From Pseudomonadota bacterium (GTDB lineage: Bacteria > Pseudomonadota > Gammaproteobacteria > Xanthomonadales > Xanthomonadaceae), in NCBI GenBank assembly GCA_023386795.1, contig JAEWJB010000159.1, positions 1-11,547 of the forward strand: a DNA stretch of 11,547 bases. Reading direction: 5' to 3'. The notes beneath the pieces were generated by a model. That model was not told the origin of the DNA and did no database searches. It worked only from the letters and a program-made list of their open reading frames with translations. A program made the translations under genes and the position numbers. The first letter of the stretch is position 1. The number at the start of each line of letters is the position of its first letter. Shown here one piece after another: positions 1 through 8,457 of this stretch.

Positions 1-1596
<1,596 letters not shown>

Positions 1597-1610
1597 CGCA
1601 GGGCAAGACG

Positions 1611-1643
1611 AAGACCCCGGCATCTGCCGGGGTCTTTCTTTTT
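1611..1643 (+). terminator. Intrinsic terminator after the first protease gene
   Basis: A perfect 10-bp stem (AAGACCCCGG at 1611-1620 pairing with CCGGGGTCTT at 1627-1636) closes a 6-base loop and is followed by a T-rich tract, TCTTTTT, at 1637-1643. It begins 14 bases after the protease stop codon. This is a textbook Rho-independent terminator, so the adhesin downstream probably has its own promoter. Confidence 0.93.
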
Positions 1644-1692
1644 CCGGTGTCCGCTGTCTGGCCTGGATCGGATCGGACATTTCGCATTCCCC

Positions 1693-1704
1693 GCACGATC
1701 GTGC
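1693..1704. promoter_or_regulatory. 12-bp perfect palindrome upstream of the adhesin gene
   Basis: GCACGATCGTGC is its own reverse complement and lies 80 bases before the adhesin ATG, in the 140-base stretch between the upstream terminator and the adhesin RBS. That is where a promoter and operator for the adhesin must lie if it is transcribed separately. I see no convincing -35/-10 pair nearby. A 12-bp palindrome can arise by chance in a region this size, so this is only a candidate site. Confidence 0.2.
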
Positions 1705-1767
1705 CGCTTCGCGGTTGTCGGTGGCCCATCGCTTGGTGACGCTGCATCCGTGGCCGTGCTTCCGGCC

Positions 1768-1775
1768 AGGAGGAG
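1768..1775 (+). promoter_or_regulatory. Strong ribosome binding site fixing the adhesin start
   Basis: AGGAGGAG lies 8 bases before the ATG at 1784. This near-perfect anti-16S match sets the start at 1784 rather than the in-frame TTG at 1715, which has no such site and would put 23 extra residues ahead of a normal signal peptide. Confidence 0.85.
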
Positions 1776-1783
1776 CGATCGTC

Positions 1784-3463
1784 ATGCAGCCGTATTCCTT
1801 TCCTCGCGTGCGGGCCCGCCTGCGTGATGTCGCGGGCCTGCTCGCTTGCTTGATGGCGACGCATGCGCAGTCGCAGGAGGTGCCGTTGCCCGAGCCGGTG
1901 CCTTACTTCGTGGCCAACGGGGCGGCGGGCAATGCAGCCGGTGCCTACGCCGAAGGCGAGGAAGCCCTGGCGGCGGGCGAGGGGGCCAGCGCGGTAGGCG
2001 ATGCGGCCATGGCTCTGGGCGCCGGCGCCGGCGCGTTGTCCGAACGCGGAATCGCCATCGGGCGCAACGCGCTCACTCGTGGCAGCCAGAGTGTCTCGCT
2101 GGGAGCCGATGCACGCGCCAACGGCAGCTACGCGATCGCGCTGGGCAGTGGCACCCGGGTGGAAGGGCTGCAAGCGATGGCGTTCGGCCTGCGCAGCGAA
2201 GTGGCGGGCGTGGCGGCCATCGGCATCGGGGGTTATTCGCGTGCCAGCGGCAGGCTTTCCACGGTGCTGGGTTACGGCGGCCAGAGCGATGCCGAATATG
2301 CGCTGGCCCTGGGCAGCTTCAGCCGCGCGAGCGGGCGGCGCAGCGTCGCGCTCGGTGCCGGTGCCGTGGCCGAGCGCGATCGCACCGTATCGGTGGGCAG
2401 CGCGGGGGCCGAGCGCCAGGTGGTGAACGTGGCGGCCGGCGAGCGGGATACCGATGCGACCAACGTGGCGCAGCTGCGCCAGGCCACGGAGGCATTCAGT
2501 GCTGCGGGCGAAGGCGTTGCACTGGCCACTGGCGCGGCAGCCACGGCGGCTGGGCGCAACAGCGCGGCCAGTGGCGAGCGCAGCGTCGCGTTGGGCGTGG
2601 AGGCGGTCGCAGGCGCGCGCGATTCGGTGGCGATCGGCGGCGGCTCGAAGGCGCTGGAGGCCGAGGTCGTGTCCGTGGGCAGCGGCGACGGCGTGGGGGG
2701 TCCGGCGGCGCGACGGCTGGTTAACGTGGCCGCCGGCGGCGTGGGCGCCGGCAGCAGGGAGGCGGTCAACGGTGGGCAGCTATTCGATGCGATGACGCAC
2801 ACGCTCGGCGTCATCGACCGACGCTTCTCCGAAGCGGCGACGCAGCTGACCGCCCATGCGATCGGCGTGGGGGCTTCGGCGGCCACGCAGGACGCGGTGG
2901 CCCTCGGCCGTCACGCGCAGGCGCAGGCGAGTGCTTCCACTGCCCTGGGCGCGGGGGCGCGCGTGGAAGCGCAGGCTACCGGCGCGGTGGCCCTCGGGGA
3001 GGGCGCGGTGGCCGACCGTCCCAACACCGTATCGGTGGGGCGAACGGACGCCGAACGACAGGTCACGCACGTGGCCGCGGGCACGCAGGCGACCGATGCG
3101 GTGAACAAATCCCAGCTGGACGATGGCGTGGCCCGCGCCACCCGCTACACCGACGCGCATTACACGACGCTGGCCGATGCCTTCGCCGACTACCGCAGCG
3201 ACATCGATGATCGCTTCCGCCAGCAGGATCGTCGTATCGACCGGCAGGGTGCGATGAACGTGGCGATGCTCAACATGGCCACCAGCGCGGCGGGCATCCG
3301 CACCGACAACCGGCTTGGCGTGGGCGTGGGTTTCCAGCGCGGCGCGTCCGCCCTGTCGATTGGTTACCAACGCGCGTTCGGCGAACGGGCGACCGTCACG
3401 CTGGGCGGTGCGTTCGGCGGTGGGGAAAGTGCACTGGGCGTCGGCGCCGGCCTGGGCTGGTGA
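1784..3463 (+). CDS. Trimeric autotransporter adhesin (YadA-like, type Vc)
   Basis: This is a 559-residue outer-membrane surface adhesin expected to act as a homotrimer. Residues 1-30 form a signal peptide (basic RVRARLR, then a hydrophobic stretch, probable cleavage near THAQS-QE). Left-handed beta-roll head repeats of the type S-x-A-L-G/A-I-G fill residues 45-200, 243-293 and 361-411. Each head ends in a neck/connector of the form TVSVG...ERQ-x(2)-NVAAG...DA-x-N-x(2)-QL, at about 200-231, 294-333 and 412-445. A short coiled coil follows (about 446-490). The last 65-70 residues alternate Gly and hydrophobics as in the YadA anchor (four beta strands per monomer) and end in an aromatic Trp, as BAM substrates do. 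The stalk is very short for the family. The gene has its own strong RBS, follows a terminator and is only 47 bases ahead of the second protease, so those two may be cotranscribed. The ligand cannot be told from sequence. Confidence 0.95.
   Translation: MQPYSFPRVRARLRDVAGLLACLMATHAQSQEVPLPEPVPYFVANGAAGNAAGAYAEGEEALAAGEGASAVGDAAMALGAGAGALSERGIAIGRNALTRGSQSVSLGADARANGSYAIALGSGTRVEGLQAMAFGLRSEVAGVAAIGIGGYSRASGRLSTVLGYGGQSDAEYALALGSFSRASGRRSVALGAGAVAERDRTVSVGSAGAERQVVNVAAGERDTDATNVAQLRQATEAFSAAGEGVALATGAAATAAGRNSAASGERSVALGVEAVAGARDSVAIGGGSKALEAEVVSVGSGDGVGGPAARRLVNVAAGGVGAGSREAVNGGQLFDAMTHTLGVIDRRFSEAATQLTAHAIGVGASAATQDAVALGRHAQAQASASTALGAGARVEAQATGAVALGEGAVADRPNTVSVGRTDAERQVTHVAAGTQATDAVNKSQLDDGVARATRYTDAHYTTLADAFADYRSDIDDRFRQQDRRIDRQGAMNVAMLNMATSAAGIRTDNRLGVGVGFQRGASALSIGYQRAFGERATVTLGGAFGGGESALGVGAGLGW
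1916..3118 (+). repeat. Three head-neck modules inside the adhesin gene
   Basis: The passenger is built from three successive head-neck units. The necks are encoded at 2381-2476, 2663-2782 and 3017-3118. Copies 1 and 3 are closest (both read TVSVG, AERQV and a TDA-N-QL ending). Copy 2 is divergent and carries a short insert (GDGVGGPAAR). Some similarity persists in DNA: the head segments beginning at 2340 and 2580 share the 12-base run CGCAGCGTCGCG, and ACCGTATCGGTGGG occurs at both neck 1 and neck 3. This suggests growth by internal duplication. Confidence 0.8.
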
Positions 3464-3496
3464 TCCGGCGCGAACGTGTCCTGCAAACGGGTTCAC

Positions 3497-3501
3497 AGGA
3501 G
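3497..3501 (+). promoter_or_regulatory. Ribosome binding site for the second protease
   Basis: AGGAG lies 9 bases before the ATG at 3511. It favours that ATG over the in-frame GTG at 3505, which would leave only 3 bases of spacing. The 47-base gap between the adhesin stop and this ATG shows no terminator. Confidence 0.75.
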
Positions 3502-3510
3502 TGAGTGCAG

Positions 3511-5295
3511 ATGAAGCTGCTGTCGTGTCGCGTTGTTTCCCCGGGCCGGTTGGCATGCGCGCTGGGCGCGGTGCTGGCCCTGCCCGCCATGGCCGCGCCT
3601 CCGCAGAGGTTGATCGTGCGATTCCACGACGTGCCGCCGGAAGCGTCGGCCGGTGCGCAGCTGCGCCACACGCTCGATCAAGCATTGGCCCGCGCCGGCC
3701 GGCCGGCGCCCGCCGCGCAGGGCGCAGGCATCCAGCGGTTGCGGCGGCTGGGTACTGGCGCGGAGCTGCTTAGCCTGCCCGCCCCATTGCCGCCGTCGGC
3801 GTTGCAGCAGGTGATCGACGAGATCGCCGCCGATCCGGCGGTGCGCTACGTCGAGGAAGATCGCCTGCAGCGTGTCGCGGCCGAAGCGCCTGCCACGCCG
3901 GATGATCCCGATTACGCCGTGCGCCAGTGGCACCTGCACGAAGCGCTGGGCGGAGCCAATGTGCCGGCGGCATGGGCCTCTTCGCAGGGCGAGGGCGTAG
4001 TGGTGGCGGTCCTGGACACCGGCATCCTGACAGGACATCCGGATTTCGAGCGCGTGCGCCTGCTCGAAGGCTATGACTTCATCGGCGAGCCCTTCATCTC
4101 CCGTCGCGTCGAAGCCGGGCCCGCGCCGGGCGCCCTGGATCGCGGCGACTGGGTCGCGACGGCCGACGAATGCGAGCCGGGCTCCACGCCCGAGAACAGC
4201 AGCTGGCATGGCACCCATGTCGCCGGCGCCGTCGCGCAGACCACCGGCAACGGGCTCGGAGGCGCCAGCGTGGCGCCGCGCGCCACCGTGCTGCCGGTGC
4301 GCGTGCTGGGCCGTTGTGGCGGGCGCATCTCGGACATCATCGACGGCATCACCTGGGCCTCGGGCGGGCACGTGCGTGGTGTCACCGCCAATGCCCATCC
4401 GGCCCAGGTCCTCAACCTCAGCCTCGGGGGGCGCCGCGCGTGCGGGCCGGCATACCAGGAAGCCATCGACGCGGCGGTGGCGCGGGGCAGCGTGGTGGTC
4501 GTGGCCGCCGGCAACGCGGGCGCGGATGCGCGCGATTTCTCGCCGGCAAGCTGCCGCAACGTCGTCACGGTGGCCGCCACCGGCGCGGGGGGCGGCATGA
4601 CGAGCTATTCCAATTACGGCGCGCAGGTGGACCTGTCCGCGCCGGGCGGGGATTTCCAGGGCGCCGTGCGCGGTTTCATCTGGCAGGCCGGGTATACCGG
4701 CAAGACGACGCCTACCTCAGGCCAATACACCTCCACGCCCATGGGCGGCACCTCGATGGCATCACCGCACGTCGCCGGGGTTGCCGCGCTGGTACAAGCG
4801 GCGCGCGTGGCGCAGGGGAAGCTGCCGCTCGCACCCTCGCGGATGGCCGCGCTGCTGGCCGCCAGCGCGCGGCCTTTTCCGGTCGAGCCTCCGGCGGGCA
4901 AGCCGATCGGCAGCGGCATCCTGAATGCCGGTGTGGCGATGAAGATGGCGCTCGCCCGCGACTGCGACATCGCCGTGCGCGACTGCGCGCCGGCCCGCAT
5001 CCTCACGCCGCAGGTGCCGGCGAGTGGACAGTCGGGCGATGCCGCCGGGCGCCGATATACGTTCACGGCGCAGCCCGGCCGGCCGTTACGCGTCACGACC
5101 TACGGTGGCAGCGGCGAGGTGACCCTGTACGTGCGCCATGGTGCGCCGCCGCAGGCCGATGCCTTCGATGCGCGCTCGGCACGCGCGGGCACGCACGAAA
5201 CCGTGTTGATCGCCCGCCCGCAGGCCACGCAATACCACGTATGGCTGGAAGGGGCCGGTTCTTTCGAGGGCGTCACAATCGCGATACGGCAGTAG
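3511..5295 (+). CDS. Secreted subtilisin-like (S8) serine protease with I9 propeptide and PPC-like domain
   Basis: A complete 594-residue preproprotease. Residues 1-28 are a Sec signal peptide (KLLSCR, a hydrophobic run LACALGAVLALPA, probable cut at AMA-AP). An inhibitor-I9 propeptide follows to about residue 125 (RLIVRFHD near its start, AVRYVEED near its end). The peptidase domain has Asp169 (VLDTG), His233 (WHGTHVAG), oxyanion Asn335 (AAGN) and Ser415 (GTSMASPH), so all catalytic residues are intact. Cysteines match those of the upstream paralog, including a pair at 485 and 492. Residues about 509-594 form the PPC-like C-terminal domain, often removed on maturation in this family. From family knowledge it degrades extracellular protein. 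Its position right before gspE makes it a likely substrate of that T2SS; from memory, comparable secreted S8 proteases (StmPr type) in Stenotrophomonas depend on Xps. It is a paralog of the protease at 1-1596. Confidence 0.96.
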   Translation: MKLLSCRVVSPGRLACALGAVLALPAMAAPPQRLIVRFHDVPPEASAGAQLRHTLDQALARAGRPAPAAQGAGIQRLRRLGTGAELLSLPAPLPPSALQQVIDEIAADPAVRYVEEDRLQRVAAEAPATPDDPDYAVRQWHLHEALGGANVPAAWASSQGEGVVVAVLDTGILTGHPDFERVRLLEGYDFIGEPFISRRVEAGPAPGALDRGDWVATADECEPGSTPENSSWHGTHVAGAVAQTTGNGLGGASVAPRATVLPVRVLGRCGGRISDIIDGITWASGGHVRGVTANAHPAQVLNLSLGGRRACGPAYQEAIDAAVARGSVVVVAAGNAGADARDFSPASCRNVVTVAATGAGGGMTSYSNYGAQVDLSAPGGDFQGAVRGFIWQAGYTGKTTPTSGQYTSTPMGGTSMASPHVAGVAALVQAARVAQGKLPLAPSRMAALLAASARPFPVEPPAGKPIGSGILNAGVAMKMALARDCDIAVRDCAPARILTPQVPASGQSGDAAGRRYTFTAQPGRPLRVTTYGGSGEVTLYVRHGAPPQADAFDARSARAGTHETVLIARPQATQYHVWLEGAGSFEGVTIAIRQ

Positions 5296-5317
5296 CGCCG
5301 CGGGCCGTTGCGCATGA

Positions 5318-5336
5318 CCGAACTGCTACAGTTCGG
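5318..5336. promoter_or_regulatory. Inverted repeat over a possible extended -10, gspE leader
   Basis: CCGAACTG-CTA-CAGTTCGG is a perfect 8-bp dyad with a 3-base centre, 22 bases after the protease stop and 20 bases before the favoured gspE GTG. It contains TGCTACAGT (5324-5332), a plausible extended -10 (TGn plus TACAGT), but no good -35 is seen. A smaller dyad, GTTG-G-CAAC (5337-5345), follows directly. It could be an operator over a T2SS promoter or an RNA hairpin; no U tract follows, so it is not a standard terminator. Confidence 0.4.
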
Positions 5337-5345
5337 GTTGGCAAC

Positions 5346-5349
5346 GGAG
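5346..5349 (+). promoter_or_regulatory. Ribosome binding site favouring the GTG start of gspE
   Basis: GGAG lies 6 bases before the GTG at 5356. The alternative in-frame starts, TTG at 5308 and ATG at 5314, have no purine-rich sequence upstream, and the 5314 choice would place the 5318-5336 dyad inside the coding region. Confidence 0.55.
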
Positions 5350-5355
5350 ACGGGC

Positions 5356-7095
5356 GTGAACGCGATCGCTGGCGCATCGGTCGACAACCGGAATGAGGCG
5401 GACGAGGTCTCCTCGCGCATCGTGGAGGCCTTGTTGGCGAACCGCCGGCTCAAGGAGGGCGACCTGCTGCGCGCACGCCAGCTGCAGGCCGAATCCGGCC
5501 TGGGCCTGCTGGCCTTGCTCGGGCGCCTGGGGCTGGTGTCCGAGCGCGACCACGCCGAAGCCTGCGCCGAGGTGATGCACCTGCCGCTGCTGGAAGGCCG
5601 CGCGCTGGCCGATACCCCGCCCGAATCGCTGCCGGAAGTGCGCGCGCTGTCGCCGCGCTTCCTCAAGCAGTTCCACGTCTGCCCGGTCGGTGAACAGGGC
5701 GGCACCCTCGAACTGTGGATGGCCGATCCCTTCGACGACTACGCCGTCGAAGCGGTGGCGCTGGCCACCGGCATGCCGGTGCGCGCGAAGGTGGGCCTGC
5801 GTTCGGAGATCGACGACCTCATCGAGCGCTGGTTCGGAGAGGGTCGCAGCGCGATGGGCGCCATCGTGGAGACCGCCGACGGAGAAGCCACGGGCGGCGA
5901 GGACATCGAACACCTGCGCGACCTCGCTTCCGAGGCGCCGGTGATCCGCCTGGTGAACCTGGTGATCCAGCGCGCGGTGGAACTGCGCGCCTCGGACATC
6001 CATATCGAGCCGTTCGAGAACCGCCTGAAGGTGCGCTATCGCGTGGATGGCGTGCTGATCGACGGCGAAAGCCCGCCGGCCAAGCTCACCGCCGCGGTGA
6101 TCAGCCGCATCAAGATCATGGCGCGGCTGAACATCGCCGAGCGCCGCCTGCCGCAGGATGGACGCATCCAGCTGCGCGTGCAGGGCAAGGAGCTGGACCT
6201 GCGCGTGAGTACCGTGCCCACGGCGCACGGCGAGAGCGTGGTCATGCGCCTGCTCGACCGCGAAACGGTGGTGTTCGATTTCCAGCGCCTGGGTTTCACC
6301 GACGAATTCCTGCCGCAGTTCCGCCGCGTGCTGGAATTGCCGCACGGAATCCTGCTGGTGACCGGGCCTACCGGTTCCGGCAAGACCACCACGCTGTACA
6401 CGGCGCTGAGCCAGCTCAATACGGCCGACGTGAAGATCATCACGGTCGAGGACCCGATCGAATACCAGATCGAGGGCATCAACCAGATCCAGGCCAAGCC
6501 GCAGATCGGGCTGGATTTCGCCAATGCCCTGCGCAGCATCGTGCGCCAGGACCCGGACATCATCATGATCGGCGAAATGCGCGACCTGGAAACCGCGCGC
6601 ATCGCCATCCAGTCCGCGCTCACCGGCCACCTGGTGCTGTCCACGCTGCACACCAACAACGCCGCCGGCGGCATCACCCGCCTGCTGGACATGGGCGTGG
6701 AGGACTACCTGCTGACCTCCACCATCAACGGCATCCTCGCCCAGCGCCTGGTACGCCGGCTGGAGCCCACGCATGCCGAGCGCTACGCGGCCTCGCCGGA
6801 AGAGATCGAGCGTTTCGAACTGCGTCGCTGGCAACCGCACGGCGAGATTTTCCTGTACCGCCCGCGACCCTCGGCGCTGGCGCCCACCGGGTACCTCGGC
6901 CGCACCACCATCCTCGAATTCCTGGTGATGGACGACGAACTGCGCCGGGCGGTGATGCGTCGCGCCGGCATGGGCGAAATCGAGCAGCTGGCGCGGCGCG
7001 CCGGCATGCGCACGATGTACGAGGACGGCGTGTCCAAGGCCCTGCGCGGCGAGACGACGCTGGAGGAAGTGCTGCGGGTGACGGAGGAAGGTTGA
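5356..7095 (+). CDS. gspE: Type II secretion ATPase GspE (XpsE-like)
   Basis: The cytoplasmic hexameric ATPase that powers pseudopilus assembly. Numbered from the GTG at 5356 it has 579 residues. An N-terminal T2SSE_N region (about 20-160, starting RIVEALLANRRLKEGDLLRARQLQ) would contact GspL. The conserved NTPase core begins near 190 (APVIRLVNLVIQRAVELRASDIHIEP). Walker A is GPTGSGKT (337-344), the Asp box is ITVEDPIEY (362-370), Walker B is IIMIGEMRD (402-410) and the His box is TGHLVLSTLHTNNA (423-436). The segment where many GspE proteins carry a CxxC...CxxC zinc motif (about 468-516) has no Cys at all, and the protein has no Cys beyond residue 109. I recall XpsE being similar. It is first in the operon, as in Xanthomonas xps loci, with no gspC or gspD ahead of it. 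The start is the only real uncertainty: ATG 5314 would add 14 residues. Confidence 0.95.
   Translation: MNAIAGASVDNRNEADEVSSRIVEALLANRRLKEGDLLRARQLQAESGLGLLALLGRLGLVSERDHAEACAEVMHLPLLEGRALADTPPESLPEVRALSPRFLKQFHVCPVGEQGGTLELWMADPFDDYAVEAVALATGMPVRAKVGLRSEIDDLIERWFGEGRSAMGAIVETADGEATGGEDIEHLRDLASEAPVIRLVNLVIQRAVELRASDIHIEPFENRLKVRYRVDGVLIDGESPPAKLTAAVISRIKIMARLNIAERRLPQDGRIQLRVQGKELDLRVSTVPTAHGESVVMRLLDRETVVFDFQRLGFTDEFLPQFRRVLELPHGILLVTGPTGSGKTTTLYTALSQLNTADVKIITVEDPIEYQIEGINQIQAKPQIGLDFANALRSIVRQDPDIIMIGEMRDLETARIAIQSALTGHLVLSTLHTNNAAGGITRLLDMGVEDYLLTSTINGILAQRLVRRLEPTHAERYAASPEEIERFELRRWQPHGEIFLYRPRPSALAPTGYLGRTTILEFLVMDDELRRAVMRRAGMGEIEQLARRAGMRTMYEDGVSKALRGETTLEEVLRVTEEG
7083..7087 (+). 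promoter_or_regulatory. Strong Shine-Dalgarno at the end of gspE
   Basis: GGAGG within GGAGGAAGG (7083-7091) lies inside the last gspE codons, 7 bases before an ATG at 7095 that overlaps the gspE stop as TGATG. It is among the best RBS matches in the window, yet the ATG it serves opens only a 17-codon frame, not gspF, whose ATG is 60 bases away. Confidence 0.5.
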
Positions 7096-7148
7096 TGGCC
7101 GCCCTCGCCCTGCCGGGATGTGCCGCAATGCACGAGAGCGCGCGCTGA
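7095..7148 (+). CDS. Possible 17-codon coupling micro-ORF between gspE and gspF
   Basis: ATG at 7095 overlaps the gspE stop (TGATG) and is preceded by a strong GGAGG. The frame encodes MAALALPGCAAMHESAR and stops with TGA at 7146-7148, which overlaps the gspF ATG at 7148 (again TGATG). Ribosomes ending gspE could re-initiate here and be delivered to the gspF start, which has only a weak GAGAG of its own. The peptide looks like no known protein. Chance is a real alternative, because TGATG junctions are easily made in GC-rich DNA. Confidence 0.3.
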   Translation: MAALALPGCAAMHESAR

Positions 7149-8365
7149 TGGCGCTGTTCCGCTACAAGGCGCTCAATGGCGAGGGCGAATTGCTGGACGG
7201 GCAGATGGAGGCCGGCAGCGAGGCCGAAGTCGTCGCGCGGCTGCAGGAACAGGGCCACCTGCCGGTGGAAACGCGCGCGGCCAACGCCGACGAACCCGGC
7301 CCGGGCTTGCGCGCGCCCTGGCGCGCACGCGTGCTGGCCGGTGGCGCGCTGGTGCAGTTCACCCACCAGCTGGCGAGCCTGCTCGGCGCCGGCCAGCCGC
7401 TGGACCGGGCACTGTCGATCCTGATCGACCTGCCCGAAGACGCACGCGAGCGCCGCACGCTGGCGGCCATCCGCGACGCCGTGCGCGGCGGCGCGTCGCT
7501 GTCCACGGCGCTGGAGCGCCAGCATGGCGTGTTCTCGCGCCTGTACGTGAACATGGTGCGTGCGGGCGAGGCGGGCGGCAGCCTGCACGACACCCTGCAG
7601 CGCCTGGCCGACTACCTCGAACGCAGCCACGCGCTGCGCGGGCGGGTGATCAACGCGCTGGTGTACCCGGCGATCCTGCTGGTGGTGGTGGGCCTCGCCC
7701 TGCTGTTCCTGCTCGGCTACGTGGTGCCGCAGTTCGCGCAGATGTACGAAAGCCTGGACGTGGTGCTGCCGTGGTTCACCCGCGGCGTCCTGGCGGTGGG
7801 GCTGTTAGTGCGCGACGCGTGGATCGTGTTCATCGCGGTGCCGGCCGTGGCGCTGCTGTGGCTGGAGCGCCGCCGCCGCGACCCGGCCTTCCGCCTGGCG
7901 CTGGATGGCTGGCTGTTGCGCCGCCGCCTGTCCGGCGAACTGCTGGGACGGTTGGAAACCGCGCGGCTCGCGCGCACGCTCGGCACGCTGCTGCGCAACG
8001 GCGTGCCGCTGCTGCAGGCGCTGGGCATCGGTCGCGGCGTGCTCGGCAACCGCGTGCTGGCGGCCGAGGTGGAGCGCGCCACCGAAGAGGTACGCAACGG
8101 CCATGGCCTGGCCAGCGCGCTGGGGCGGGGCAAGCAGTTCCCCAGGCTGGCGCTGCAGATGATCCAGGTCGGCGAGGAATCCGGCGCGCTGGATACGATG
8201 CTGCTGCGCGTGGCCGACACCTTCGAGCAGGAAACCGCGCAGGCCATCGACCGCCTGCTCGCCGCGCTGGTGCCGCTGCTGACATTGCTGCTGGCCGGCG
8301 TGGTGGGCGGGGTGATCATCGCCGTGCTGGTGCCGCTGTACGACCTCACCAATGCCATCGGCTGA
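7148..8365 (+). CDS. gspF: Type II secretion inner-membrane platform protein GspF
   Basis: A 405-residue polytopic inner-membrane protein forming the platform on which GspE acts to assemble pseudopilins. It opens with the family hallmark ALFRYKALNGEGELLDGQMEA. Two T2SSF domains are visible, about 65-190 and 265-390, each with an FTHQLASLLGAG- or LARTLGTLLRNG-like start and a G-E-x-G/S-G signature (RAGEAGG and VGEESG). Hydrophobic segments lie at about 167-192, 212-238 and 370-397, giving the usual three membrane helices. Length is normal for the family. The ATG at 7148 is chosen because it begins this conserved N-terminus; an in-frame ATG at 7118 would add ten unconserved residues with no RBS. 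The gene may be translationally coupled to gspE through the micro-ORF at 7095-7148. Confidence 0.96.
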   Translation: MALFRYKALNGEGELLDGQMEAGSEAEVVARLQEQGHLPVETRAANADEPGPGLRAPWRARVLAGGALVQFTHQLASLLGAGQPLDRALSILIDLPEDARERRTLAAIRDAVRGGASLSTALERQHGVFSRLYVNMVRAGEAGGSLHDTLQRLADYLERSHALRGRVINALVYPAILLVVVGLALLFLLGYVVPQFAQMYESLDVVLPWFTRGVLAVGLLVRDAWIVFIAVPAVALLWLERRRRDPAFRLALDGWLLRRRLSGELLGRLETARLARTLGTLLRNGVPLLQALGIGRGVLGNRVLAAEVERATEEVRNGHGLASALGRGKQFPRLALQMIQVGEESGALDTMLLRVADTFEQETAQAIDRLLAALVPLLTLLLAGVVGGVIIAVLVPLYDLTNAIG

Positions 8366-8457
8366 ACAGGCGGTCGGCCGTTTTGCCATCGCCATCGCCG
8401 CGGCCGCCCGCTAACCTCGCACACCGCATTCCCTTCGACCCAGACCAGGAAGCCCGC
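8366..8457 (+). other. gspF-gspG intergenic gap with gspG ribosome binding site
   Basis: These 92 bases form the only sizeable gap in the T2SS operon. They hold AGGA (8447-8450), 7 bases before the gspG ATG. At 8369-8384 a weak GGCGG-TCGG-CCGTT stem with two G-U pairs runs into T's, too short to call a terminator. GCCATC is tandemly repeated at 8385-8396. I see no convincing promoter. Confidence 0.5.

Noticed and set aside
1715..1717. TTG as the start of the adhesin
   Set aside because: ATG 1784 has AGGAGGAG at ideal spacing and begins a normal signal peptide.
1916..3118. Repetitive region as a CRISPR or other repeat array
   Set aside because: Repeats are imperfect, in frame and encode YadA head and neck motifs; there are no regular spacers.
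7118..7120. ATG as the start of gspF
   Set aside because: No RBS, and the ten extra residues precede the conserved GspF N-terminus that begins at 7148.
5326..7128. A 600-codon minus-strand frame opposite gspE
   Set aside because: Composition (His, Gln, Arg and Ala rich) is the complement of gspE codon bias; no motif and no RBS-supported start.
8369..8384. Terminator between gspF and gspG
   Set aside because: Only a short stem with two G-U pairs and four T's; insufficient, and the operon continues in the usual gene order.
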